Source: Lactarius indigo
Taxonomy: Eukaryota > Basidiomycota > Agaricomycetes > Russulales > Russulaceae
Assembly: GCA_025766275.1 (NCBI GenBank)
Contig: JAFKAC010000095.1
Location: 159,825 to 223,824 of the forward strand
DNA length: 64,000 nucleotides
Direction of reading: 5' to 3'
The notes beneath the pieces are model-generated. The model worked only from the letters and a program-made list of their open reading frames with translations, made no database searches and was not told the origin of the DNA. Both the position numbers and the translations under genes were made by a program. Shown one piece after another: positions 1 through 10,186 of the stretch. Numbering within the stretch: position 1 is the first letter of the stretch; each line of letters starts with the position of its first letter.

Positions 1-1356
1 TGGACCAGTAGTACACAGGCAGCTCATGAGATGAGCACAAAGCAACCTGGTCACATTGAACTCAGACAACCCTTGGAACAAATCAGCAACATGCAGACGA
101 TTTATGGAATGAGCGCAAAACGACTCAACGACACAGGAGTTGGCACGAATGAACCCCACGCCCAACGACTTGAGCACGCGGACACGGATTCGCGTGATAA
201 CTGCGAAGAAACGCGAACGACAAAGCACAGAACGCTGTATCATGAAAAGGACCGACAAATCCCCGAAACCAATTACGGACCTGCACAGAAGGAGCGAATA
301 AACGAAACAGATATCACTAGATCGCCGAGTAAAGAATGACAAGAAAATGAGTCACAAGAAGACGACTCACAAAAGCAGCGACACAGAACCCGAGGACCTA
401 ATAGTGAAGAGAAGGTCACTCGACCCCCAAGCAAAGACAAACCTAAAGGGACATTAATCAGAGATGACGTGGATATAGTCGACCGGTGTCAACAAAAACA
501 TGACAGAACTGAGATGGAACCACGCACCTACGAACGCAACTCGACATACATCATCAACACAGGAAAATCGATGACATGTAGTCACCCCCAACCCATGAGC
601 GTCAAAATAAAACCGATTACTTCTCAGACAGAAGTACAACGGGGCCTTTGATCAGAGACCTCAATAACAGATAACAAAACAAGAACTGGGAACCTCTATG
701 ACGACGAGCCAACAGACGATCCAGAGAGATCGACAAACGGAGCGATGACACGTGCCTGGCAGACGATCATCAGAGACGCAAAGGGTACAACAAGGAACTA
801 CCTGTCGAACTTGTATGATGGATACATGGAAGACAACCAAGTCGAAGCCCGTGTAGAACCACTACACAAGGAGACGCACAGAATGATACACAATAAGCGA
901 CCAAGTTGAAGCCCGTGTCAAACCATGACACGTGGAGATGCACTGAACAAATATATTGATCAGATAAGACGAAGCCTGTGTAATGAAAATACATGAGGAG
1001 ACGCACCGCATGACCAAAGGACAGCGAACCCTGGCCAAATCGTTACGTCTGATGAGACAGTAAGAAGGAGTACAAACGAACAATGTCTCGAAGCACTTGA
1101 CGAAGCATCAGCAGAAATACCGGAGGAAACGCAAGAGAACAAACCTCCATGGATAACGATATCACAACATTCACGAAATGGGCCAACTGGACTGAAAAAG
1201 GCCAGCGACACCATTACACCTGTCAAGGCGATGAGACTGTATGTGCCTAAGGAAACACGAGAACATGAACTCCTGCCAGTAACAATGTCAGGACCCCCAC
1301 AAAACAACTGAACTAAAGAAGTACCTACATACAAACAGCGTCGACAGGAAAGACAA

Positions 1357-1398
1357 TGCCTCCAGTGTAAAAGACCAGGATATCAGGTTTGCGAATGC
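1357..1398 (+). other. Gag CCHC zinc knuckle with His changed to Tyr
   Basis: The spacing is Cys-x2-Cys-x4-Tyr-x4-Cys. The third ligand, His in functional knuckles, is Tyr (TAT at 1381-1383), which a single C-to-T change from CAT would give. The knuckle would bind the element RNA in the capsid. It marks the C-terminal part of gag, upstream of the protease remnant. Confidence 0.75.
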
Positions 1399-2334
1399 CC
1401 GGCCAAGCGAATATCAACAGAACAGATCGCGACTGAAATCCGAAAGATGAACGCCACTGCTAGGCGAAAAACGATCATGTGAATGCTGAGACTTGACGAG
1501 GCCACCCTGAAACAAATTGTGACTGAACTCCAGAGTGCAGATGTCAATACATGACGAAAAATGGTATCATGACTCACAGAAAAACTGGAAAATGAACAAG
1601 AGGATGAGAACGCCGAAAGCAATGAGGATACGGCAGTAAAAGCACTCGTGAATCACGTACCCAAAGAAGAGTATCACGACGGAGTTACTGCTAAACTCAC
1701 TTCAAAGACGCCGAACAACTCCATTGACCAAAGCGAAACAAGAAGCGAAACCCCGAACAGACACATCGAGATCGACGAAAATACGTCGACTAAAGCAATT
1801 ATGACTTGCAAAAGACTCCGTCATGACGCAGTAGCAATGCTCGACTTGAGGACTGTGGACAGATTCACCAATTGTAAAAGGGAGGAGAAATCAAACCTCG
1901 AACTAAAACTCTGCGAATTTTGACCCATCGCAGGTACAAGCAAAGTATCAAACCAACGAGATGACATGACCTTCGCATACCGAGAAACAGCCCAATGCAG
2001 GTTACCCACCTCTACCACACCTCCATGCACCATGAATATAAGGGAAACTCAACCAGCAATCAGCCAGAACAACAAAGAAATACCCAGAGTGGAGTGGTAC
2101 AGCACATTGCAACGAGGCACCAGGGTCGACACCGTCGCACAGCAACGTCAGGAGAGGAAAAGAAGAAAGTCATTAAGAGAGTGTTACACAGACCAGACAA
2201 TAACGCCGTTGGGAGAAACTGAACAGAAGTTCCCACCACAACAACATGACGATCATGTGACCACATCAGTACTCAATAAACCAATGATCACATCGAACAA
2301 AATATACTCGCTAAACAAGCCCAAATGCTTGGAC

Positions 2335-2760
2335 GGTTCTATGACGGAATGCCTCATAAAAGAATGTCTTCACAAATCTCAGTCACCCCTCTTCTGCTTG
2401 GGAATGAAAGACGAAAAACGACAACTGAGATACAACCCACTAAAACAATTGACGACGTGGAATGTGTGAGTGATCCTACTAATTCCAGACATTCTAGATC
2501 AGCTGACTGACAAAATGTGCTTTACCACGTCCGACATACGTCAAATGTATGCCAAGATCTGGGGTCAGGATAGGAAACAACGCCAGATTACGACTACAGG
2601 ACTAGTCGGACCAACGATCGTACCCTCTTGGTTGACCGATTCTCTGATGAAGCTCCAAATGAATGCCAAAACACATCTCTCACTGCGTATCTTAAACTTA
2701 CTCGACAGCACTGTTCACTTCTTTGGACAATATGACAATTTTAATCATTCTCAGCTACGC
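2335..2760 (+). pseudogene. Reverse transcriptase remnant (Ty3/gypsy type)
   Basis: The frame keeps the skeleton of gypsy RT motifs: an upstream Lys-Ser-Gln-Ser-Pro segment, a Pro-Asp-Ile-Leu-Asp-Gln-Leu segment, the Phe-Thr-Thr-Ser-Asp-Ile-Arg block (normally Phe-Thr-Lys-Leu-Asp-Ile-Arg) and a Gly-Leu...Pro-Thr-Ile-Val...Leu-Thr-Asp-Ser block (normally Glu-Pro-Thr-Val-Met...Leu-Thr-Asn-Ser). The catalytic Tyr-x-Asp-Asp box is not intact; only Tyr-Asp-Asn remains near 2737-2748. A TGA at 2467 interrupts it. The thumb/connection segment is shorter than usual, so in-frame deletion is likely. Confidence 0.7.
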
Positions 2761-2959
2761 GCGCCACAAACTACTCTGTGTCTTGATACAAACAAATCGG
2801 ACCACTTCAGTTGACAACATCGATCACGAACACTCTCTACCATCCAACAAAGTTGCTGTACCCTTGGGACTCTTGGACGCCAACAACTATTTACTCCGCG
2901 ATACACCGAACCTGTCCGACCTCTTACACAAATGACCAACCCCCTTTTATACACACTGA

Positions 2960-3960
2960 AGCACGCTATGACACTACCCTCCCCCATCGATTGTAGTCAC
3001 TATGTGTACGATCGGGAACTCTTTGTGCCAATACATGTTCTTGCACACTGGCGACGTCTGATTGACGACACACAATACCTGGTCATCGTCCTCGCAAATC
3101 TCCATCACCACCTGGACACCTGCCCCATCCTGGTGAACTACGTCCTTCGACATTGTCATGTCCATAACACACACTTTCATACCACTACCCTTTCTCGTCA
3201 CCCTGCCCGTACTTCGCCCGATACTGACCTTTTCCCTGTTGTCGTTCTACCCTTGTTACGCCTCCTCATAGCCATTCAGACTGCCATGACTGACGTTCAT
3301 TCCCTCCACCCCCCGACACATGGTGCTGCCGACCCTCGGCCCGGCAACGACCGTCTTGTGATTGCAGACGATCCCCTTCTGAGGAGGGGGGTAATTCAGT
3401 CGCTTCACGACTCAATCACCATGAAGCACCCACACGAAAACAAAAATCTCCCGAAATTACCCCATGCACCCTCGTCGTCCATTGAGTTGCGACGAAATAC
3501 ATCCCGCTTCAACACATTTATCCGGGACTTCGACGCCAAGACCTCCAAGTCTCTCAATTTCATTACCACCACCAATCAAAGACGTTCCAAAATCAGAGCC
3601 ATCATACTGACAAAAGAAAACAGTGACATCGAAAGGATGACTAACCTGTTCAGCAACCATATGCCACCACGCTACGGACTGCCAAGCAAGACACCATCCG
3701 AGTGAGGCCTACGTGTTATCACTATACTCACACGCGCTCCACCAAACATCCATTCAGAATACTGCTCGTACACCAATGATCAAACAAAAAGTCTGAGCCA
3801 ACAACAAGTGCAATGTCTCAAAACTCGTGCCAACCCTCAATGGTACAGCAAATGTACAACACAGTTACTAGTAACGCTGTCTGCCCACGACACATGACCA
3901 TCTAAGGAGACAACATGGTACCCATATGAGATAATCACGGGGTCCATACCCTCGACATGT
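2960..3960 (+). pseudogene. RNase H and integrase remnants
   Basis: The RNase H part shows the Tyr-Asp-Arg-Glu-Leu and His-Trp-Arg-Arg segment near 3001-3060, but the upstream Asp-Ala-Ser region is missing. The integrase HHCC domain follows: Leu-Leu-Arg-Arg-Gly-Val-Ile-x3-His-Asp then His-Pro near 3370-3440, with both paired cysteines lost. The core is recognised by an Arg-Met-Thr-x-Leu-Phe segment before 3660, the broken Asp-Arg-Gly site at 3697-3708, and a Gln-Trp-Tyr...Leu-Leu-Val-Thr-Leu segment near 3838-3890. It once joined element cDNA to the genome. It is dead as written (TGA at 3703 and 3895). Confidence 0.7.
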
Positions 3961-4005
3961 CGGCAGACACCTATCATCCTGCGAGCAAGCAACAAACATC
4001 TCGCC

Positions 4006-5226
4006 ATGCAGAACGCACTCCGCAGAAATCTCTCATCGATTACAGCGATTAGAAAAGGGTTGATCAGAAATCATCAAATGACACACAGCGAACCCACGCC
4101 ACAACCATGTAAACCATCTCATATTTTAGATAAGACACGTTCACCGAAACTGGGGAAGGCCCATGACACGTTCTATGAGAAATCGCTCATCCCTGATTGT
4201 ACAGTCAATACCATCAGAAGCCAAGAGGTACAATCCTCACCTCAATCAACCTTGGAAAACACCAAACGAAATAACAAACGAATCTTCGACCATCAAACAC
4301 CAGTCAAGAAGATGACGCCGCTATCAATACGACGAAAGAAACGCTCCACCATACATGATAGGGTAAAACCCCTAGATAACGACCAGATACCAGCGCAACT
4401 CGCACAACATAAGAGGCAAGCACCATTGAACATCAACCCCACCGCCACAAATTCCCTAACGATGGACAAACACCCCCCACCAACCACAACTATCACAGCT
4501 GACCAGCTCCCTGCCCAATGGACGTTCGAATCCGACAACGGACACACAGCCCCCGATCGTCTCCCAATCAACAAGGAGAGACACACTCGCCTGACATCAG
4601 CGCCATTGCCATCTCCTACCACCGAAGGCCCTGATGAACTAGGGCGACCCATCATCACTCAGGACCACAACAGCACAACTGAAAGCCATATCCAGGGAAA
4701 CACAGACGTCGACCAGGACAAAGGATCACCCCATGTCAATTCAGAGGCAAATGTCCATTGCCAACACCACCTATACGACCTAGTGAATGCAGATGCTACG
4801 TTTGAAATGAACAATTGCACGTTTCATGTTCACAGTTACTTCTTCACGTGTGAATCACCTTATTTCCGACGACTTTGGAAAATCGCGGGATCTACGACAG
4901 AAACGCCCATCAATCTTAGCAATGATGGACTGATCCCAGTTGAGAACGACACCACCATGGGACCATACTACGTCATGCTCAATGAGGTAACGACTGAAGA
5001 ATTCGAACTACTCCTATGGGTCTTCTATAACTTGGATTACTCGGTGTACAAGGCGACTACTCGAGAATGGACACTAATCCTTCGATTAGCACAACAATGG
5101 GAGTTCCCCAGGGTCGAAGCCCTATGCTGGAGAGAACTTCTAAACATCGGTTTAGTCGCTCATTCTCCATTACAGGTCCTGCAAGGTTATTCTTCGCACA
5201 CTAACGACGAGAACACTCATCACTGA
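4006..5226 (+). CDS. BTB/POZ-domain region in frame with the gypsy polyprotein
   Basis: This 406-codon stretch has no stop. Residues ~1-30 continue the integrase tail; residues ~30-245 are polar and low in complexity. Residues ~250-395 form a BTB/POZ domain of the type common in Agaricomycetes: an N-terminal strand with Phe-x-Val-His-x-Tyr-Phe-Phe, a Glu-Ser-Pro-Tyr-Phe-Arg-Arg-Leu-Trp helix, then a Thr-x-Glu-Glu-Phe-Glu-Leu-Leu-Leu-Trp-Val-Phe-Tyr-Asn segment and a Trp-x-x-Ile-Leu-Arg-Leu-Ala helix. BTB domains mediate dimerisation and cullin-3 adaptor binding. The 13 stops upstream contrast with none here. It could be a captured host domain, a nested insertion or a separate gene starting at 4006. 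The shared frame favours capture. The first ATG at 4006 is not a convincing host start. Confidence 0.7.
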   Translation: MQNALRRNLSSITAIRKGLIRNHQMTHSEPTPQPCKPSHILDKTRSPKLGKAHDTFYEKSLIPDCTVNTIRSQEVQSSPQSTLENTKRNNKRIFDHQTPVKKMTPLSIRRKKRSTIHDRVKPLDNDQIPAQLAQHKRQAPLNINPTATNSLTMDKHPPPTTTITADQLPAQWTFESDNGHTAPDRLPINKERHTRLTSAPLPSPTTEGPDELGRPIITQDHNSTTESHIQGNTDVDQDKGSPHVNSEANVHCQHHLYDLVNADATFEMNNCTFHVHSYFFTCESPYFRRLWKIAGSTTETPINLSNDGLIPVENDTTMGPYYVMLNEVTTEEFELLLWVFYNLDYSVYKATTREWTLILRLAQQWEFPRVEALCWRELLNIGLVAHSPLQVLQGYSSHTNDENTHH

Positions 5227-5301
5227 CACTACACACGAAACCAACACCATTCGACCCCCAGTCATGAACTTGCGACCAAGACAACGCCGTGACGGCTGAC
5301 T

Positions 5302-5814
5302 GTGATGAATCCCGACCCAGATCACGACGCGTCTCTTGCTATACCACGAGATAGCACGCAACCAGCCACCTCAAATGAACCAGAACCTGAAGTGCGACAG
5401 CGTCTACCAGCCGTAATCGACCTTGTCGAGGATCACAACCCGACGCCAACACAAGGACAACGTAATGACCGCCGCAGCACACAAACCAACACCTACCATT
5501 GCTGCCATTGCCATGGTGTCGGACACACCAAGGCCTTCTGTCGCCAACCCCACGCTCGGTGTACCCCACAGCGACGTTGCCCCATTCCACCTTGCCACCC
5601 CTATTACAGACTCCAGTGCCCTGCATCGACGACTCCACCCACTAGCACACGTACCTGTACATGGGTACGTGACTCACTCTCCCCCACCAGGGCAACCCAA
5701 CTGACCATGCACCCCCAACGCCGCCGACGCCGCACCACGATTGACAATCAACCAGTAGACAACTACAAATACCCTTACGACGTTGACTGGGAAGCTGCCG
5801 ATCACAGCCCCTAG
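5302..5814 (+). CDS. Short C-terminal frame with an intact CCHC zinc knuckle
   Basis: The region follows the BTB frame after TGAs at 5224 and 5290, in the same frame. Residues 67-80 are Cys-x2-Cys-x4-His-x4-Cys, a complete retroviral-type zinc knuckle (5500-5541), followed by Arg/Pro/Thr-rich sequence. It ends at a TAG (5812) only 23 nt before the polypurine tract. A nucleic-acid-binding knuckle at the 3' end of a gypsy element, in addition to the gag knuckle, is unusual. It may be part of the same accessory cargo as the BTB domain. Function unknown. Confidence 0.6.
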   Translation: MMNPDPDHDASLAIPRDSTQPATSNEPEPEVRQRLPAVIDLVEDHNPTPTQGQRNDRRSTQTNTYHCCHCHGVGHTKAFCRQPHARCTPQRRCPIPPCHPYYRLQCPASTTPPTSTRTCTWVRDSLSPTRATQLTMHPQRRRRRTTIDNQPVDNYKYPYDVDWEAADHSP

Positions 5815-5836
5815 CTCATTTGCGGACGAATGAACC

Positions 5837-5847
5837 AAGAAAGGGGG
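5837..5847 (+). other. Polypurine tract of the gypsy element
   Basis: An 11-nt purine run (AAGAAAGGGGG) lies 3 nt before the TGTCAC that opens the LTR. This is the usual position of the plus-strand primer in Ty3/gypsy elements. Confidence 0.65.
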
Positions 5848-5850
5848 CTA

Positions 5851-6215
5851 TGTCACAATCACATGACATCGTGACATCATGTCACGCAACGTCCGCATTC
5901 AAGTTCTAACCCTCAAAAGTTTTACAGAAGTTGTGTATCGCTCAGAGCATGCCTTATGGTGCTAAGATTCTGAATCATCTACATAGCAATCGATAGTGAC
6001 ATGACTTACAGATAACGGTCCCTGAAAACCCCAGTATGTATGAGTATAAGATGTAGTTCATTGAGTAGCACAAACTTTGTCTACTCTTAGTCCTTTGAAA
6101 CCAATCTACAGTTGTCTTGTCTTGCCTTGCCCGAACTCCCCTCTCTCGTACGATTGCCCTCGGCTTGAGCCACGATTACCCCAACTTCAACTTAGTCGTT
6201 GACTAAGTTCCGACA
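5851..6215 (+). repeat. 3' LTR of the gypsy element (right end inferred)
   Basis: The sequence starts TGTC directly after the polypurine tract and ends with GACA at 6212-6215, giving short inverted ends. A TATA-like stretch (TATGTATGAGTATAAG) lies at 6035-6050. A perfect 7-bp inverted repeat, CTTAGTC-GTT-GACTAAG (6191-6207), lies just before the inferred end. The partner LTR is outside the window, so the right boundary and any target-site duplication cannot be checked. Confidence 0.6.
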
Positions 6216-6298
6216 CTACCTGCCCTTACCTTGGGCCCGAATTGGAATGCGTCATGGACGGTCTGTTGGTACCGTGACATGTTCCCTCTTCTCCAATG

Positions 6299-6452
6299 TA
6301 ACATCAGTTCCTCACTGTTGTGTGCCAGACAACCTCTTGCTTTACTCTACTTGCACTCCCTGTTGCTGCTTCCAGCCACTCTTGATATCTCACCACAGTC
6401 TCCCTTGTCACTGTGAGTATCATCTCTATGTGTGCTATTCATCACGACTCTA
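6299..6452 (+). repeat. Copy A of the MULE 5'-flank sequence
   Basis: About 150 bp here match the reverse complement of ~16995-17150 at roughly three quarters of positions by eye. Shared blocks include TGTGTGCCAGACA, ATCTCACCACAG and CTGTGAGTAT. Copy B lies just upstream of the MULE transposase start. Copy A points rightward and copy B leftward, so they face inward like terminal inverted repeats about 10.7 kb apart. Copy A could equally be the remnant of a second MULE. Confidence 0.6.
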
Positions 6453-7872
6453 GTGAAACAGTTTACCTTTGCAAACCCACTCAGACTCGTGTTGTCATTC
6501 CTATCACTGCAATCCACATGGTTGTCTCAATGTTCCTGGAATACAAGGTTGATGAGGATGGGGTGGAGGACACAGGCAAGTTCTCTCTCATGTGACATGC
6601 ATACTTAGAAGTCATGAAATATCCTGTGGACATGGACGAAGAGGATGAGTTGGAGGATGGTTGATGTAGTACTCTGACGCTGTTGTACTTTACTTGGTTG
6701 TGGTAATGTGTGTCTGTGTTCGCTTTGATGCTAATTCTTACTATGTCATGCGAAGAGTCCAGTTAACAGAAACTGAGATTCACAAGTAGGGGTATGTCCA
6801 TATTTACATGTGGTCAGTATAGGATTGGTCTGAGGGCCAAGTCAAATGTATAGTGATGAAAAGGGGGATGGTAGGAGGGGTAGAGAGGGTGGAAGGACAA
6901 GCGAAACATGAACGCAGGTACAGGGGGTAGTAACATGGACTTGTGAAGTAGAGATAGACAATACGTGCGAATGTGAGGAAGGAGTCCACAAGACTTGGTA
7001 ATGCGAAGCTATGAGTACATGACATAGGCAAAGGACAAATACGATGTACTAGAATGTCCACATCTGGAGAGACATCCAGTTGATTGGGTACCTTGGGTAA
7101 GCGACAAAGATCAAAAAAAATGGGAGGGGGAGATACCAGTGAAATGTGAGCACAGGTATGGGTGGTAGGGACAGACAACACGGAGTAGGTGGACGACATG
7201 TGCAGATATGAGGGAACAGGGACCGGGCGTCTGGGTAATGTGAAATTGTGAACATACAAAGTTAGGTAATAATAACATACAACACAATATATCGCCCAAC
7301 TAATGCGAAGTGGTTTGTTGCGGCTCAGTGTGCCTGGCATCTTCCAGGTGGTAAGGAAGAGTCATGCCATTGGCCAAGTGAGAGGAGAGTGGCAAGAGAG
7401 GATCTTTGCAGACTGATGGGGATACATTGTGATCAACACAGAGATGGCCGCAGCGACAATAAGCCAGGTTTGGTTAGAGCCTCCAGGTGTTGCAGTAGAA
7501 GGGTGCCAGAACCTGGTGGGGATCTGAGGCCAATGTAGAGAGTGTGGTGGGTGCCAAGGAGTGTATCAGCAATAGAGAGAGTGACAAGGAAGATGTGTTG
7601 GAGTCAGATTAGAGTGGGTGTATGTACAGAGGATCGGGAACAGATTGATTGACACAAGGTGATCGTGATAGAAGCAGAGTCCAAAAATCAGTACAATGAT
7701 TGGCTGAGGAGACAGTACCAGTCAAGTTGCCAAAAAAGGCAAAGATGGAAGATTGGGCCAAGCACTTGACAGACAACAGATTCGAATTGACTCAAATTAT
7801 ACAGTAAAACTCGGATGCAAGGTACAATACATGACTTGTTACACTGGCACATAGTAGCAGACTTCCTAATAA
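6453..7872. other. Gap with no gene recognised
   Basis: 1.4 kb follow repeat copy A. A short plus frame ending at 6595 continues after its stop into an acidic Asp/Glu-rich segment ending near 6663, which may be the decayed 3' end of a transposon gene. The rest is purine-rich on the plus strand (notably 6840-7260) with only unconvincing open frames. I see no conserved domain, RNA gene or clear tandem repeat. Confidence 0.5.
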
Positions 7873-8517
7873 TCATATCTCCCTCTTCCTTTTGTTATTT
7901 CTGGCATTGTAGTCAGTTTCTCCGGCATCCTGATCAACTTCTTTGTGTTTGGTGCAAGGGTTGGCGAGCATGTTGGGGTCAACATCAGTGAGCATAGTGT
8001 CAGCCTCCACGAGATCACAGTCTGTCTGCACGCTTTTATTGAATAGGCATCGCTGTGGAGGTCAGTCGAGTGAGAAGATAGATGGAAATGACTCACATCC
8101 TTAGGATAAGTTGTCCACTTTTGATTGGGCCTATTGGAGTGATACCTGAGAACATGTCCCCAGGCCAAAATCCTATAAGGACGCGGGGAGGAAGGCTGAC
8201 TCAGGAAGTCGTACTCGCAGTACGACAGCTCCTCGGCACCAAGTTCGACCCTTGAGAACATGGGAGTCAGTGAGAGAGACAAGATGGGAATGGACTCACT
8301 GCTCGTGCAACAGTTGGTTACGTTCCCAGAGGAGTTTGAACACAGCACAATTATGCGCACACAGGAGATCTTGCAAGGTTGCCTCATGGATGCTTTGGAT
8401 AGAAAGGGCTTCCATGCGGCTGATCGGAGTCTTAGACCAGTGGTAGATGCGATCATCCAACTTGGATACAATCGTGGCCTCAGGGGACTTGGGGATGTTA
8501 TCAGGTTCAGAGGACAT
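7873..8517 (-). CDS. Unrecognised 183-residue protein, three exons
   Basis: Exons are 8517-8300, 8250-8097 and 8052-7873. Introns 8299-8251 (49 nt) and 8096-8053 (44 nt) are both GTGAGT...AG, and the frame is continuous to TGA at 7873-7875. The product starts Met-Ser-Ser-Glu-Pro. It has a predicted helical middle (Leu-Leu-Trp-Glu-Arg-Asn), an aromatic stretch (Tyr-Arg-Ile-Leu-Ala-Trp-Gly-His) and an acidic C terminus ending in a basic Lys/Arg cluster that could be a nuclear signal. I do not recognise the family. The gene is divergent from the 8654 gene with only 136 bp between starts, so they probably share a promoter. Intact splicing suggests it is expressed. The surroundings suggest a mobile-element accessory gene. 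Confidence 0.6.
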
Positions 8518-8653
8518 GGTATGGTGAGCGTGTCAAGAGAGGGAGGTGGAGTGCTGGAGGCATTTATGGATGCCAGAGCCCCAAAAGCATGACATGTGAT
8601 CAGGTGGGGTATTGTTGTTCTTTTTTTTTTAATCCCCAATCCCCACTACCACA

Positions 8654-9774
8654 ATGTCTACATATACTGGCTTTGGGAATGGCTTCAACAGTGGATCAAT
8701 GGGAGACCTGGGATTCCAAGCCTCTGAGGGCCAGAGCCAGTGGCAGTTCACCAGAACAGGGGGCACTACTGGGCCCAGACAAAGCACTTTCGGCTCACAA
8801 GTCGTACAGGTGAGAGGATAGCATACAGTTCTCTCTAGCATCATGCTGACTGTGTCCCAGAACACAGATGTTATCATGAGTATAGTTGCAGGTGCCTCCG
8901 AAGCAGCGCTAGAACATAACACATTCTACATGGGGCTCAAGACAATGGCCAATAACCAAGCGACAGAACTAGAAGCCCTCAGAGGAACCATTGAACAGAA
9001 GATCCAGGAGATCGTTGGCTGCAACAAGGTGATCGATATATTAAAGGTGCAATGCGAGACTCTTGAGTACCTGCCAGGGAGAAACCTTGGGGACGCTGTC
9101 ACTGCTGACACCACTGGCCCAGAGGGACGATTGACAGATTTGCAAGGGACTACCATACTCTCAAGGGCGCTGGCAACGACAAAGGTCAGATCACATTTCT
9201 GACAGACATCAGACCAATGCCGACACCCTGGAAGAGGAATGAGCACCCCAAAGTGATGATCTGGATCAAGCACGAATTTGCCCTCACAGTAGCCAAGGCC
9301 AAGGCCCAGAAAGGGGAGTCAAGTGGGGATCCATCGGATGCAGCCAAGACAAAGGGAAAGGTGGGTCACCCAAGCAAGAGAGATCAAGAAGAAGTGGGCC
9401 ACAAGTATATCTACCTCCAGCATTGCGATGGTACCCCAATCAGCATCAAGACACTTGGCAATATGAGCATCAAAGCAAGATCCCTCTGGGACTTTCTCCT
9501 CAAGAAGGGGATGGCCACCCCCACATTCTGCAAGTTGCCGTGGGATGCATTGGATCTGTACACATGTGCCATGCTCACAGATCCAGAGTTTGACTTCCTT
9601 CTTCTATGCAACAACACAACATGGAAACTACAGGAGTGGTCTATTCAGAACTACCTGTGTTACAGACTTCAACTTACGACCAGTTATGACTATGGTCCAA
9701 CTCTAGTATTAGTCATGGACACTTACACCGTATCAGTCAGCATAGTAGCTCACATGATTGTGACTCGTGTGTGA
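8654..9774 (+). CDS. Unrecognised 337-residue protein, likely transposon-associated
   Basis: Exons are 8654-8809, 8861-9066 and 9123-9774, with introns of 51 and 56 nt and a continuous frame. Residues 1-52 are Gly/Ser/Gln-rich. Residues ~55-135 form a predicted coiled coil. The C-terminal part (~155-320) contains a Pro-Trp-Lys-Arg segment, a basic Lys-rich loop and Trp-Lys-Leu near its end. From memory this resembles uncharacterised proteins that recur beside transposons in Agaricomycetes; I cannot name the family. The last ~35 residues read into the sequence that begins a possible LTR at 9759, so the original C terminus may be near residue 300. It is divergently paired with the 7873-8517 gene. 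Confidence 0.6.
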
Positions 9775-9974
9775 CTCATTCCTAGGATAGCAGTACTAGG
9801 GTTCGAGCTAGTTACGCTATTGGTTTCTCATTGTTCTAGCGGTGCTTCAAAGCCCACGTGTATATGTATAAGTAGTTGTCTTAGAAGACCAAGAGTCCCC
9901 ATCTTGGTCTTCTTCAATCCACCCTTTTGACTCGTCTCTCACTTCGCCTTAGTCTTGGACTAAGTGTACTTCCA
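9759..9974 (+). repeat. Possible solo LTR or promoter segment
   Basis: The stretch starts TGTGAC, has a strong TATA-like run (TATATGTATAAGTAG, 9861-9875), then CTTAGTC-TTG-GACTAAG (9948-9964), and could end TCCA at 9974. The same 7-bp palindrome arms sit at the same relative place in the gypsy LTR (6191-6207). I see no target-site duplication, so it may instead be the promoter and 5' leader of the gene that follows. Confidence 0.35.
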
Positions 9975-10186
9975 CTTCTATCCACCAAGGGATAGTACTC
10001 TTTCACCTTAGCTGCAGCGTGTGCCAAAGTGCCCCTGTTCAGCTTGCTTTGGGTTGACACGTGATCCCCATTCGCTTGACCTTTGCTAAGTTGATTATGC
10101 CTATTCAGAGTCCAAGTTGGACTAACACTGGTGGAGTGTAACAACCCAGGCTGGGCTGGCAACCGGGGACTCTGACTGAAGAATGC

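Larger units (their letters stand above)
1..5814 (+). pseudogene. Decayed Ty3/gypsy gag-pol polyprotein, all in one frame
   Basis: One reading frame runs from the window edge to a TAG at 5812. It is interrupted by 15 in-frame TGA codons (337, 649, 907, 994, 1309, 1480, 1552, 1570, 1921, 2467, 2812, 3703, 3895, 5224, 5290) and no TAA or TAG. Along it, in retroelement order, I read a gag zinc knuckle (~1357-1398), a protease remnant (~1828-1917), a reverse transcriptase remnant (~2335-2760), RNase H (~2960-3230) and integrase (~3340-3960). Similarity is clear but eroded: the RT active-site box and the RNase H first-Asp region are lost. The integrase Asp-Arg-Gly motif reads Ser-Glu-stop-Gly, so the stop at 3703 sits where Arg is expected. 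Beyond integrase the same frame carries a BTB domain and a CCHC knuckle. The 5' LTR and gag start lie outside the window. The element cannot be functional as written. Its assignment as gypsy is inferred from domain order and motif pattern. Confidence 0.85.

Noticed and set aside
5770..5795. Tyr-Pro-Tyr-Asp-Val, resembling an epitope tag
   Set aside because: A five-residue chance match at the end of the knuckle frame; the rest differs and the context is a native transposon.
1..5814. UGA read-through or recoding as an explanation for the TGA-only stops
   Set aside because: No recoding signal is visible, the active-site motifs are eroded as well, and CpG decay (CGA to TGA) explains the stops more simply.
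6804..7340. 178-codon minus-strand frame
   Set aside because: It is the complement of a purine-rich stretch with no conserved motif.
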